From NCBI GenBank assembly GCA_038252255.1, contig JBBSAM010000020.1, positions 1 to 64,000 on the forward strand: a stretch of 64,000 nucleotides of DNA. The letters run 5' to 3'. Position 1 is the stretch's first letter. Every line of letters begins with the position of its first letter. The translations under genes and the position numbers were made by a program. Shown piece by piece: positions 52,902-59,647 of the stretch. Source of the stretch: Chersky-806 sp038252255 (GTDB lineage: Bacteria > Actinomycetota > Acidimicrobiia > IMCC26256 > JAENVU01). The notes beneath the pieces were generated by a model, which had not been told where the DNA came from, searched no databases, and saw only the letters and a program-made list of their open reading frames with translations.

Positions 52902-53336
52902 CTAGCTCGCGCCGACCCCGCACGAGCAGCTGCTGCCGGGACCTTCGGCGCGGACCTCGGAACGCTGCGGGTCCTCGACGTCCGAGAGCACCGTGTAGAT
53001 CTCCCATGGTGCGCCATCCGGATCGTCGACCCACACCTTGTCCTGCACCGCGTAGCAGCAAGACACGTTGTCCTCGGTCGCGGTGTCGAGGCCCACGTCG
53101 CTCAGCCGGGCCGTGGCCTGTGTCACCTCGTCCGTCGTCGCAACCTCCACCCCGAGGTGGTTGAGCGTGCCGCCGGTCTCGCTCTCGAGCAGCACCAGCT
53201 TGAGCGGCGGCTCGGTGACGGCGAAGTTCGCGTACCCAGGTCGACGCTTGGCCGGCTCGGTGGCGAAGAGCTTGGAGTAGAAGGCGACGGCGGCGTCGAG
53301 GTCGGAGACGTTGAGGGCGAGCTGGACTCTGGACAC
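52902..53336 (-). CDS. arsI: ArsI/CadI-family vicinal oxygen chelate protein (C-As lyase)
   Basis: A 144-residue VOC enzyme. Gln5, His60 (NHLGVEV) and Glu112 (PWEIYTV) form the metal site, and Cys93-Cys94 in DNVSCCYAVQDKVWV is the arsenic-binding pair of ArsI, which splits carbon-arsenic bonds in trivalent organoarsenicals. A further CxC (137-139) lies in the tail. CadI-type members bind cadmium instead, so activity needs testing. AGGAGG precedes GTG 53336. It is divergent from the rest of the ars genes across a dyad-rich gap. Confidence 0.88.
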   Translation of the reverse strand: MSRVQLALNVSDLDAAVAFYSKLFATEPAKRRPGYANFAVTEPPLKLVLLESETGGTLNHLGVEVATTDEVTQATARLSDVGLDTATEDNVSCCYAVQDKVWVDDPDGAPWEIYTVLSDVEDPQRSEVRAEGPGSSCSCGVGAS

Positions 53337-53359
53337 GGTGGTTCCTCCTGGGTGAACAC

Positions 53360-53375
53360 ATCGATCAGTGTCGAT
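53360..53375. promoter_or_regulatory. ArsR-type dyad ATCGA-N6-TCGAT
   Basis: A perfect dyad with five-base arms and six-base spacer, the geometry of ArsR/SmtB operators (ATCAA-N6-TTGAT). It lies 24 bases before the arsI start in the gap shared with the tauD-arsR operon. Confidence 0.5.
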
Positions 53376-53388
53376 ACCTTGCCACGAG

Positions 53389-53408
53389 CATAGATGGATG
53401 TCAATATG
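53389..53408. promoter_or_regulatory. imperfect dyad with TTGACA element
   Basis: The dyad CATA...TATG spans a TTGACA on the minus strand, which could serve as arsI -35. On the plus strand TTGCCA (53379-53384) and CAATAT (53402-53407) are 17 bases apart and could form a weak promoter for the ars operon. Confidence 0.35.
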
Positions 53409-53437
53409 TTCTTCGTGACCTCGACCGGGAGCCCGAG

Positions 53438-54229
53438 ATGACCGCCACCGTGCCCGTGAAGCCGCCGTTGGAGGTCCCCGCGGCCTGGCTGGGATCGGAG
53501 CTGGCCGGCCGGCCGGACTGGATCCACGAGCTCAGCGGTCCCGAGATCGCCGAGCTGGACGCCGCGTTGGAGCAGGTGCGTGACCGCGGGCCGGCACTGC
53601 ACGACATCGACCGTTCGGCGTTCCCGTTGCCGACCCTGGCCCCGACGATCGACTCGTGGGCCGAGGAGCTCGACGCGGGTCGGGGCTTCGTGCTCGTGAG
53701 GGGACTTCCGGTTCACCGCTATACCGGGGCCGAGGCGAGCGTCGTCTACTGGGGAGTGGGCCAGCACCTCGGAGTACCGGTGTCGCAGAACACCGCCGGC
53801 GACCTGCTCGGTCACGTGCGCGACACCGGCGCGGATCCGAGCGACCCGTCGGTCCGGCTCTACCGGACCCGGGCCGCGCAGCCGTATCACACCGACGGCT
53901 CGGACGTGGTCGGGCTCTTGTACATCCGCTTCTACATCGAGCAGGCGCAGCGTCACCAAGACGTACCCCGGCTGACGCCGCGCCAGGTCGAGCTGCTCGA
54001 CCTGATCGACGAGATCGCCGCGTCCCCACGGTTCCATCTGGACATGGAGTTCCTTCCGGGCGACATGCAATGGCTCTCCAATGCCGTGATCCTGCACGGT
54101 CGGACCGCGTACGAAGACGATCCCGGCGCGCCGCGGCACCTCCTGCGACTGTGGCTCACGTTGCATCGCCACGCGCATCCGGTCGACGGTGGAATCGGTG
54201 GCATCCCGACCAAGGAGATCTCCTCATGA
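53438..54229 (+). CDS. shortened TauD-like protein at the head of the ars operon
   Basis: A 263-residue paralogue of the dioxygenase at 12194. The two align from AFPLPTL onward, and iron ligands His151, Asp153 (YHTDGSD) and His220 (VILHGRTAY) and Arg237 are kept. But residues 168-236 of the full protein, 69 in all, are missing at one clean point after Leu161, where DVVGLL joins YIRFYIEQ. The lost stretch includes the co-substrate strand (GGASL). The frame is intact, and the gene overlaps arsR by ATGA. It may be inactive, bind a ligand, or work differently. Confidence 0.85.
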   Translation: MTATVPVKPPLEVPAAWLGSELAGRPDWIHELSGPEIAELDAALEQVRDRGPALHDIDRSAFPLPTLAPTIDSWAEELDAGRGFVLVRGLPVHRYTGAEASVVYWGVGQHLGVPVSQNTAGDLLGHVRDTGADPSDPSVRLYRTRAAQPYHTDGSDVVGLLYIRFYIEQAQRHQDVPRLTPRQVELLDLIDEIAASPRFHLDMEFLPGDMQWLSNAVILHGRTAYEDDPGAPRHLLRLWLTLHRHAHPVDGGIGGIPTKEISS

Positions 54230-54573
54230 CCGCTCCCTCAGCCACCACCGCCGCGCCGACCGAGGTCTGTTGCGCGCCGGTTCTCCGGGCGCCCCTCGGG
54301 GAGACCGATGCCGAAGAGGTCGCGGCGGCGTTCAAGGTCCTCGCCGATCCGGTCCGGCTGCGACTCCTGAGCCTGATCGCGTCGCGTGACGGGGAGACCT
54401 GTGCGTGTGAGCTCGTCGACGTGCTCGACCGGAAGCAGCCGACGATCAGCCACCACCTCTCGGTGCTGCACGACGCCGGCCTCCTCACGCGTGAGAAGCG
54501 GGGGCGCTGGGTGTGGTACCGGATCGTGCCCGAGCGGCTGGCCGCGCTGCGCGATTCGCTCGCCCCGCGCTGA
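54226..54573 (+). CDS. ArsR-family metalloregulator 1
   Basis: A 115-residue winged-helix repressor. VCCAP at the N-terminus (Cys15, Cys16) and ETCACEL (Cys59, Cys61) are candidate As(III) ligands. The recognition helix reads QPTISHHLSVLHDAGLL, then RGRWVWYRI forms the wing. The ATG overlaps the TauD-like stop. A repressor of the ars genes released by arsenite is the expected role. Confidence 0.93.
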   Translation: MTAPSATTAAPTEVCCAPVLRAPLGETDAEEVAAAFKVLADPVRLRLLSLIASRDGETCACELVDVLDRKQPTISHHLSVLHDAGLLTREKRGRWVWYRIVPERLAALRDSLAPR

Positions 54574-54607
54574 AGTCACCTGCCGTTCACTTGCGTCGGG
54601 CATCTGA

Positions 54608-54623
54608 ATCAATCAAGATTGAT
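54608..54623. promoter_or_regulatory. ArsR operator ATCAA-N6-TTGAT
   Basis: ATCAATCAAGATTGAT is an exact match to the consensus ArsR/SmtB operator. It lies directly on the start of the second arsR (the last two bases are the first of ATG 54622). Binding there would block an internal promoter or leaderless start. Confidence 0.7.
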
Positions 54624-54942
54624 GCAGATGAGCACCAAGACGAAGGTCCAGGGCCCGCCGCCGGCGTTGGTCGCGCTTGCCGATCCGCTGCGCTGGCGGA
54701 TCGTGCAGCTCCTCGAGCGCGAGGAGCTCTGCGTCTGCCATCTCGTCGACGAGCTCGATGCCGCCCAGCCGCTCGTGAGCCATCACCTCAAGGTGCTGCG
54801 GGACGCGGGGCTCGTCGCGGGGGAGCGCTGGAGCTACTGGACCTACTACCGGCTCGTGCCGGACGCCTTGGCTGAGCTGTCCGAGCATCTGAGCCTGGCC
54901 GGCGGCGCCCAGCCGGCGCCCGAACGTCGACCCTGCTGCTGA
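54622..54942 (+). CDS. ArsR-family metalloregulator 2
   Basis: A repressor of 106 residues from ATG 54622; 54628 is another possible start. ELCVCHL (two Cys in the first DNA-binding helix) is the classic ArsR As(III) site, and AQPLVSHHLKVLRDAGLV is the recognition helix. A CC pair ends the protein. It begins 48 bases after arsR1 and overlaps its own predicted operator. It ends one base into the aquaporin start. Two ArsR types with different Cys sets in one operon may sense different arsenicals. Confidence 0.92.
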   Translation: MQMSTKTKVQGPPPALVALADPLRWRIVQLLEREELCVCHLVDELDAAQPLVSHHLKVLRDAGLVAGERWSYWTYYRLVPDALAELSEHLSLAGGAQPAPERRPCC

Positions 54943-55700
54943 TGGAAGCCCCGCTCGCCCGGCGCGCGCTCGCCGAGCTCATCGGCTCGATGCTGCTGGT
55001 CGCGGTCGTCGTCGGGTCTGGCATCGCGGCGCAACGGCTCTCACCGGCCGACGTGGGACTGCAGCTCTTCGAGAACGCTGCGGCAACTGCTGCCGGTCTC
55101 ATCGCGATCATCCTGGCGGTCGGACCGGTGTCGGGCGCGCACCTGAATCCGGTGGTGAGCCTGGCGGATCGAGTGTTCGGCGGCATCTCGACCCGCGACC
55201 TCGGCGCGTACGTCGCCGCGCAGATCGCCGGCGCATCGCTCGGGTGCGTGCTCGCCAACCTGATGTACGAGATCCCGGCGATCGACCTCTCGACCAAGAC
55301 ACGGTCGGGTGGCGGGCTGTGGCTGGCCGAGGCCGTCGCCACCGCCGGGCTCCTGCTCGTGATCTTCGGAGTGGTGCGCTCCGGACGCGGTTCGGTCGCG
55401 CCGTTTGCGGTCGGTGCGTACATCGGCGCCGCGTACTTCTTCACCTCTTCCACCAGCTTCGCCAATCCCGCGGTCACGGTCGGCCGGATGTTCTCGAACA
55501 CCTTCGCCGGCATCGACCCGACCGATGTTCCGGGCTTCATCGCCTTCCAGCTCGTCGGCGCGGCGATCGCGATCGGGTTGGTGCGCCTGCTCTACCCGGA
55601 CATCGCCCGTGACCTCCCGGACCTGATCGTGTCGCACCACGAAGACGGGAATGGACAGCGCGTCGAGCGCAAGGCGCCGAATGAAGGGAAGCGCCGATGA
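54942..55700 (+). CDS. aqpS: aquaporin/glycerol facilitator-family channel (AqpS-like)
   Basis: A 252-residue MIP channel. The two pore loops carry HLNPVV (69-71, NPV rather than NPA) and FANPAVT (175-177). Six helices fit, with a hydrophilic tail of about 30 residues. In Sinorhizobium an aquaglyceroporin (AqpS) replaces an efflux pump next to arsC: arsenite made inside leaves down its gradient. The position here between arsR and arsC supports that. The NPV change in loop B may alter pore selectivity. Confidence 0.88.
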   Translation: MEAPLARRALAELIGSMLLVAVVVGSGIAAQRLSPADVGLQLFENAAATAAGLIAIILAVGPVSGAHLNPVVSLADRVFGGISTRDLGAYVAAQIAGASLGCVLANLMYEIPAIDLSTKTRSGGGLWLAEAVATAGLLLVIFGVVRSGRGSVAPFAVGAYIGAAYFFTSSTSFANPAVTVGRMFSNTFAGIDPTDVPGFIAFQLVGAAIAIGLVRLLYPDIARDLPDLIVSHHEDGNGQRVERKAPNEGKRR

Positions 55701-56326
55701 GCCTGGCCGACCGAGTAGCGATCTCAGGGATCGTGGGCCGGCTCAGCGCGGAGTTCCTCGGCGTGTTCTCGCCCGAGACGCTCGACCGCTACGTCTCGAA
55801 GTCATGGGAGCAGCTCTCCACCACCGCCAAGGTGCCGGCGTTCTTGCCGGTGCTGGCCGAACGATTCGCTCGTGAACGTCTCCGAGCCCTTGCTCAAGCT
55901 GAAGGAGTCCTCGTGTCCGACGTACCGGAGATCCTCTTTGTCTGCGTCCACAATGCCGGTCGATCGCAGATGGCGGCGGCGCTCTTGGACTGGCGCGCGG
56001 ACGGGCGTGTCCACGTCCGATCCGCGGGCAGCGCGCCGGCCGGCGAGATCAATCCCGCGGTGGTCGTTGCGATGGAGGAGCTCGGTCTGGACCTGGCGAA
56101 GGAGTTCCCGAAGCCCTTGACGGATGAGGTGGTTCGCGCCGCGGACGTCGTCATCACGATGGGCTGTGGAGACGCCTGCCCGATCTATCCGGGGAAGCGC
56201 TACCTCGACTGGGAGCTCGACGATCCGGCGGGCAGGAGCGTCGAAGAGGTCCGAGCGATCCGCGATGAGATCGACCTTCGGGTCCAGCAGCTCCTTTCCG
56301 AAGTCTCCGGCGCGTCGACCTCGTAG
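55697..56326 (+). CDS. arsC: arsenate reductase with N-terminal three-helix domain
   Basis: A 209-residue protein. Residues 1-70 form a three-helix bundle (RVAISGIVGRLSAEFLGVFS, VPAFLPVLAERFARERL). The rest is a low-molecular-weight phosphatase fold with the CX5R loop FVCVHNAGRSQ (Cys83, Arg89), and TMGCGDACPIYPGKRYLDWE with Cys157 and Cys161. This matches thioredoxin- or mycothiol-linked actinobacterial ArsC. It overlaps aqpS by ATGA. It reduces arsenate to arsenite. Confidence 0.92.
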   Translation: MSLADRVAISGIVGRLSAEFLGVFSPETLDRYVSKSWEQLSTTAKVPAFLPVLAERFARERLRALAQAEGVLVSDVPEILFVCVHNAGRSQMAAALLDWRADGRVHVRSAGSAPAGEINPAVVVAMEELGLDLAKEFPKPLTDEVVRAADVVITMGCGDACPIYPGKRYLDWELDDPAGRSVEEVRAIRDEIDLRVQQLLSEVSGASTS

Positions 56327-56350
56327 GCCCACGGTGAGCGTGTCGCCCTG

Positions 56351-56662
56351 ATGGCATCGTCACGAGAGCATCCGCCGATCGTCTGCACGCTGGACACGGG
56401 GAGCATGCCCGCGCGGCTCGCGGCCTGGCAGGCGATCCTCGAGCGGGTACGAGCTCGCACCACGGTGGCCGACGGGGCCCTCCGCATCGAGCTCGACGAC
56501 GACGTCGACCGCGCGGAGCTCGTGCGGCTGGCGGCGGCTGAGCACGAGTGCTGCACGTTCCTCTCCTTTGCGATCACCGTCGACGGTCGCGGCACCGGGT
56601 TGGAGGTTCGAGCGCCGGAAGAGGCGATGCCGGTCGTTACGGCGCTCTTCGGCGCGACCTGA
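56351..56662 (+). CDS. small HECC-motif protein of the arsenic island
   Basis: A 103-residue protein. AAAEHECCTFLSFAI carries vicinal Cys67-Cys68 next to His65 and Glu66, a likely soft-metal site; Cys12 is the other Cys. Similar small proteins recur near actinobacterial ars or mer genes, from general recollection. It follows arsC by 24 bases, so it probably belongs to the operon. It could be an arsenite chaperone or sink. No enzyme activity can be assigned. Confidence 0.7.
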   Translation: MASSREHPPIVCTLDTGSMPARLAAWQAILERVRARTTVADGALRIELDDDVDRAELVRLAAAEHECCTFLSFAITVDGRGTGLEVRAPEEAMPVVTALFGAT

Positions 56663-56678
56663 CCGAGGCCTACGAGGC

Positions 56679-57164
56679 CTACGAGTGCTGCGGGTCGCGG
56701 CGGCGGCGCAACGCAGCGGAGCACACCGGCCGGACCGGCGCGCGGTTCGGCCGCGCGCGGGTGCACCGGGCGGCGGGTCGCGTGGGACCGGGCCGCGTCC
56801 CGTTGCCGTGGCGAGGCCGAGTGATGCGCCGCGTCCGGCAACGCCGTCCGCGAGCAGCCGGTGCCACGACGATCGTCGGGTTGACGACGAGATCGTCGAG
56901 ATCGGCGAGCGCCTCCAGGCTCATGACGAGCGCGACGATGCTCAGGCACCCACCGAGCGCGATGAGCAGCAGGGAGCCGTCGATGAGGCCGGGGAGCAGC
57001 GGGATCACGACCAGCAACCACATGACGACGAAGGCCGTGAGGGATTCGGGTGCGACCACTTCGTCCGGCTCGTGGTGCCAGAGCTCGTGGCCGGTCACGG
57101 TTGCAGCGAAAGGGGGAGGATCGCCATCGGCGGCACCGTACGATGCGCGGCGCGGCGATCCCAT
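56679..57164 (-). CDS. hypothetical two-helix membrane protein with Arg-rich tail
   Basis: A 161-residue frame. Two hydrophobic helices are clear (LTAFVVMWLLVVIPLLPGLI and SLLLIALGGCLSIVALVMSL), with a His/Glu-rich cytoplasmic start (TGHELWHHEPDEV). The last 55 residues are Arg/Pro/Thr-rich and may be a low-quality extension. The frame is convergent with the ars operon. No homology recognised. Confidence 0.5.
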   Translation of the reverse strand: MGSPRRASYGAADGDPPPFAATVTGHELWHHEPDEVVAPESLTAFVVMWLLVVIPLLPGLIDGSLLLIALGGCLSIVALVMSLEALADLDDLVVNPTIVVAPAARGRRCRTRRITRPRHGNGTRPGPTRPAARCTRARPNRAPVRPVCSAALRRRRDPQHS

Positions 57165-57332
57165 CTCTGTTACCGGGTATTCACCGGTTCGTGGCCGAGT
57201 CTCCTTCCGGTCCGGCAGATCCCGCGCGAAGCATGCAGGCCGGGATATCGGGTTCCGGCTCGCCTCCGAGTCTTTTCCTCGGCCGTCGGACGTTCTATGG
57301 TGCCGATCTCATGTCGGCCAGCGGAGGGTCAC

Positions 57333-57602
57333 ATGGACAGTGGCAGTGATCGTCAACGCATCGAGCAGGTCGTCCGTGCGCTCGAGACCGGCGTCGGGAA
57401 TGCGGTTGACCGCGACATCCTCGCGGCGGTGGTCAAGGCGGACTTCGACCGCTACGCCGCGACGGCGCGCATCCAGGCGTTCGTTCCGATCCTCGTCGAA
57501 CGCGAGGTGCGCGCGCGAATTCTCAAGCACCGCATGACCAGTCCGCAGCGGGCCGCGCCACGGGGCTCTGTGCGCGCCACACCGAACGCGCGTCACAGCT
57601 GA
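57333..57602 (+). CDS. stand-alone three-helix bundle domain protein (ArsC N-terminal-like)
   Basis: An 89-residue protein whose core (RIEQVVRALETGVGNAVDRD, ARIQAFVPILVEREVRARIL) matches the N-terminal domain of the arsC product, including the shared pattern AFVPILVER against AFLPVLAER. Similar free copies are known in actinobacteria as three-helix bundle dimerisation domain proteins. GGAGGG precedes ATG 57333. It might pair with arsenate reductase or another phosphatase. Confidence 0.75.
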   Translation: MDSGSDRQRIEQVVRALETGVGNAVDRDILAAVVKADFDRYAATARIQAFVPILVEREVRARILKHRMTSPQRAAPRGSVRATPNARHS

Positions 57603-57973
57603 CGCACACGCCCGAGAGGGTGGATCGGCAGTGAACCCTCGGTGAACGCTTCGACCGGGACCTAGGTTCACGGCGCGGTCCTCGCTACCTTGACCGTGCG
57701 CAACACCCGCGTCCCGTCCTGAGGGTGATGCGTGCCAGCGTCTCGTAGGCCCTGACTCTGTCCTCGTGGAGCCAGGGCCTCGACGCGTCGGCGACCTCGA
57801 GGGCAGCGCGTCCTCACACGGATGCGCGGCGCCCAGGTGAACATCCGCGCGCCCGGTGAACAAGTCCGGAACCTTGAGAGAAGACGGCGCGTGATTCCTT
57901 GTACCGGTCACCGTTTTCCAGTCTCCTGCCAGACGACGGCTACTCGACGTAGTTCCAATCTGGAGGAAATGCT
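57603..57973. other. 371-bp intergenic region with clustered GTTCAC/GTGAAC hexamers
   Basis: No gene seen. The region holds GTGAAC at 57631, 57642, 57837 and 57856, and GTTCAC at 57666. This is the core of actinobacterial PHO boxes. It is the upstream region of the secreted protein at 57974. Confidence 0.55.
57630..57647 (-). promoter_or_regulatory. PHO box-like direct repeat
   Basis: On the minus strand GTTCACC (57647-57641) and GTTCACT (57636-57630) are 11 bases apart, start to start, as in PhoP/PhoB boxes of actinobacteria. The regulated gene is probably the one at 57974. Confidence 0.5.
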
Positions 57974-59575
57974 GTGCGACGGATCGTTGCTCTGCTCTTG
58001 GCGGTGCTCTGCGGAGGGGCCGCGCTCGTGCTGTCGCCCACTTCCGCCTTCGCTGCGACCATCACCACGCCGACGGGGAACCCGTTCGTCGTGCCGGGCG
58101 ACGGCGCCGGCAACCCGCTTCCCTTCACCATCTCGGCCAGCGGCTACACCGCCGACTCCAACGTGTTCGTCGAGATGTGTGACGGCACCCCGTCGACCGC
58201 GGTCGGCTGGGATCCGACGACCAACTGCGATCTCGGCGCGTCGCCCGCCCCGGCGCTCGCCGACGCGAGTGGCAACGTCACGTTCGACTCGGCCGACCCC
58301 AACCACGGGTTCCACCCCTTCAAGGGCGCGAGCCCGCAAGGTCTCTTCAACTGCCTCTCACCCAACCAGCCATCGCCGGCGAACGGGCTGCCGGACTTCA
58401 CGAACTGCCAGCTGCGCGTGTCGACCAACAACAGTGCCGGCACCTCGGACCAGACCTTCCTGACCTTGAGCTTGCCCGAGGCGAGCGTCGGTACGGCGCC
58501 TGACTTCACGGGGACGCCGTCTGGTGGGACGGTCGGGGTTGCGTACAGCTTTGCCTTCACCGGCATCACTGGATCGCCGGCGCCCACGTTCTCGGTCGAC
58601 CCGCCGACGATCGCGGGTGGGATCACGATCAGCTCGGCCGGGGTGCTCTCGGGTACGCCGACGACGTCGGGTTCGTTCCCGGTCACCGTCACCGCGACGA
58701 ATGGTGTTGCTCCCGATGCGGTGAAGATGTTCACGATCGACGTTGCGCCCGCGAACACCGACACGGCGCCCGACTTCACGGGGACGCCGTCTGGTGGGAC
58801 GGTCGGGGTTGCGTACAGCTTTGCCTTCACCGGTATCACGGGTTCGCCGGCGCCGACGTTCTCGGTCGACCCGCCGACGATCGCGGGTGGGATCACGATC
58901 AGCTCGGCCGGGGTGCTCTCGGGTACGCCGACGACGTCGGGTTCGTTCCCGATCACCGTCACCGCGACGAATGGCGTCGCGCCGGATGCGGTCCGTACCG
59001 GGACGATCGACATCGCGCCGGCGAACACCGACACCGCGCCCGACTTCACCGGCACGCCGCCGGCGGCGACGGTGGGAGCGGTCTACGACTTCTCCTTCAC
59101 CGGGGTCACCGGCTCACCGGCACCGACGTTCACCGTCGACCCGGCGACGATCGCGGGTGGGATCACGATCAGCCCGGCCGGCGAGCTCACCGGTACTCCC
59201 ACCACGGAAGGCTCGTTCCCGATCACCGTCACGGCGAGCAACGGCGTGGCACCCGACGCGGTGCAGACGTTCACGCTCGTCGTCAACCCGGCGGAGCAGC
59301 ACCACCAGCCGATGTGCCCGCCGTGGCTCAAGCACCGGCTGCAGCACGTCAGCTGGTACCGGCTGTTCCACGAGGACCACTCGCGTCACTTCTGGCACGA
59401 GATCAAGGACTGCTTCGAGCACACCCATCACCACGGATACCCCGGCTGGTGGCACCACGAGCACGACGGTCCAGGCGGCTGGTGGAACCAGGGGCACGAC
59501 GGCTGGTGGAACCACGAGCACGGCGGTCACGACGATCACCACGGACCGGGCCCTGACGGTCCGGACGAGCAATAG
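57974..59575 (+). CDS. secreted three-Ig protein with His/Trp-rich tail
   Basis: A 533-residue secreted protein starting at GTG 57974 with GGAGGA ahead. Signal peptide 1-28. Residues 29-167 are a four-Cys domain that recalls the neocarzinostatin fold (tentative). Three putative Ig (He_PIG) repeats of 90 residues follow (about 175-438). The last 96 residues hold about 21 His and 9 Trp, with WWNQGHDGWWNHEHGGHDDH near the end. The tail is unlike the repeats and could bind zinc, copper or nickel. The partner gene at 59648 shares the head domain. Confidence 0.82.
   Translation: MRRIVALLLAVLCGGAALVLSPTSAFAATITTPTGNPFVVPGDGAGNPLPFTISASGYTADSNVFVEMCDGTPSTAVGWDPTTNCDLGASPAPALADASGNVTFDSADPNHGFHPFKGASPQGLFNCLSPNQPSPANGLPDFTNCQLRVSTNNSAGTSDQTFLTLSLPEASVGTAPDFTGTPSGGTVGVAYSFAFTGITGSPAPTFSVDPPTIAGGITISSAGVLSGTPTTSGSFPVTVTATNGVAPDAVKMFTIDVAPANTDTAPDFTGTPSGGTVGVAYSFAFTGITGSPAPTFSVDPPTIAGGITISSAGVLSGTPTTSGSFPITVTATNGVAPDAVRTGTIDIAPANTDTAPDFTGTPPAATVGAVYDFSFTGVTGSPAPTFTVDPATIAGGITISPAGELTGTPTTEGSFPITVTASNGVAPDAVQTFTLVVNPAEQHHQPMCPPWLKHRLQHVSWYRLFHEDHSRHFWHEIKDCFEHTHHHGYPGWWHHEHDGPGGWWNQGHDGWWNHEHGGHDDHHGPGPDGPDEQ
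58497..59290 (+). repeat. 270-bp tandem repeats (three)
   Basis: The units begin near 58497, 58767 and 59037. Units 1 and 2 differ by only a few bases over about 200 bp (for example CGGGGACGCCGTCTGGTGG in both), while unit 3 is more divergent. Each encodes one Ig-like domain. Confidence 0.85.
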
Positions 59576-59647
59576 CAAACGGCAAGCACTGGAACATCTC
59601 GTGGCGCAGATCGCGCCACGGCCGCTCGAACACGGAGGAATGCCCTA

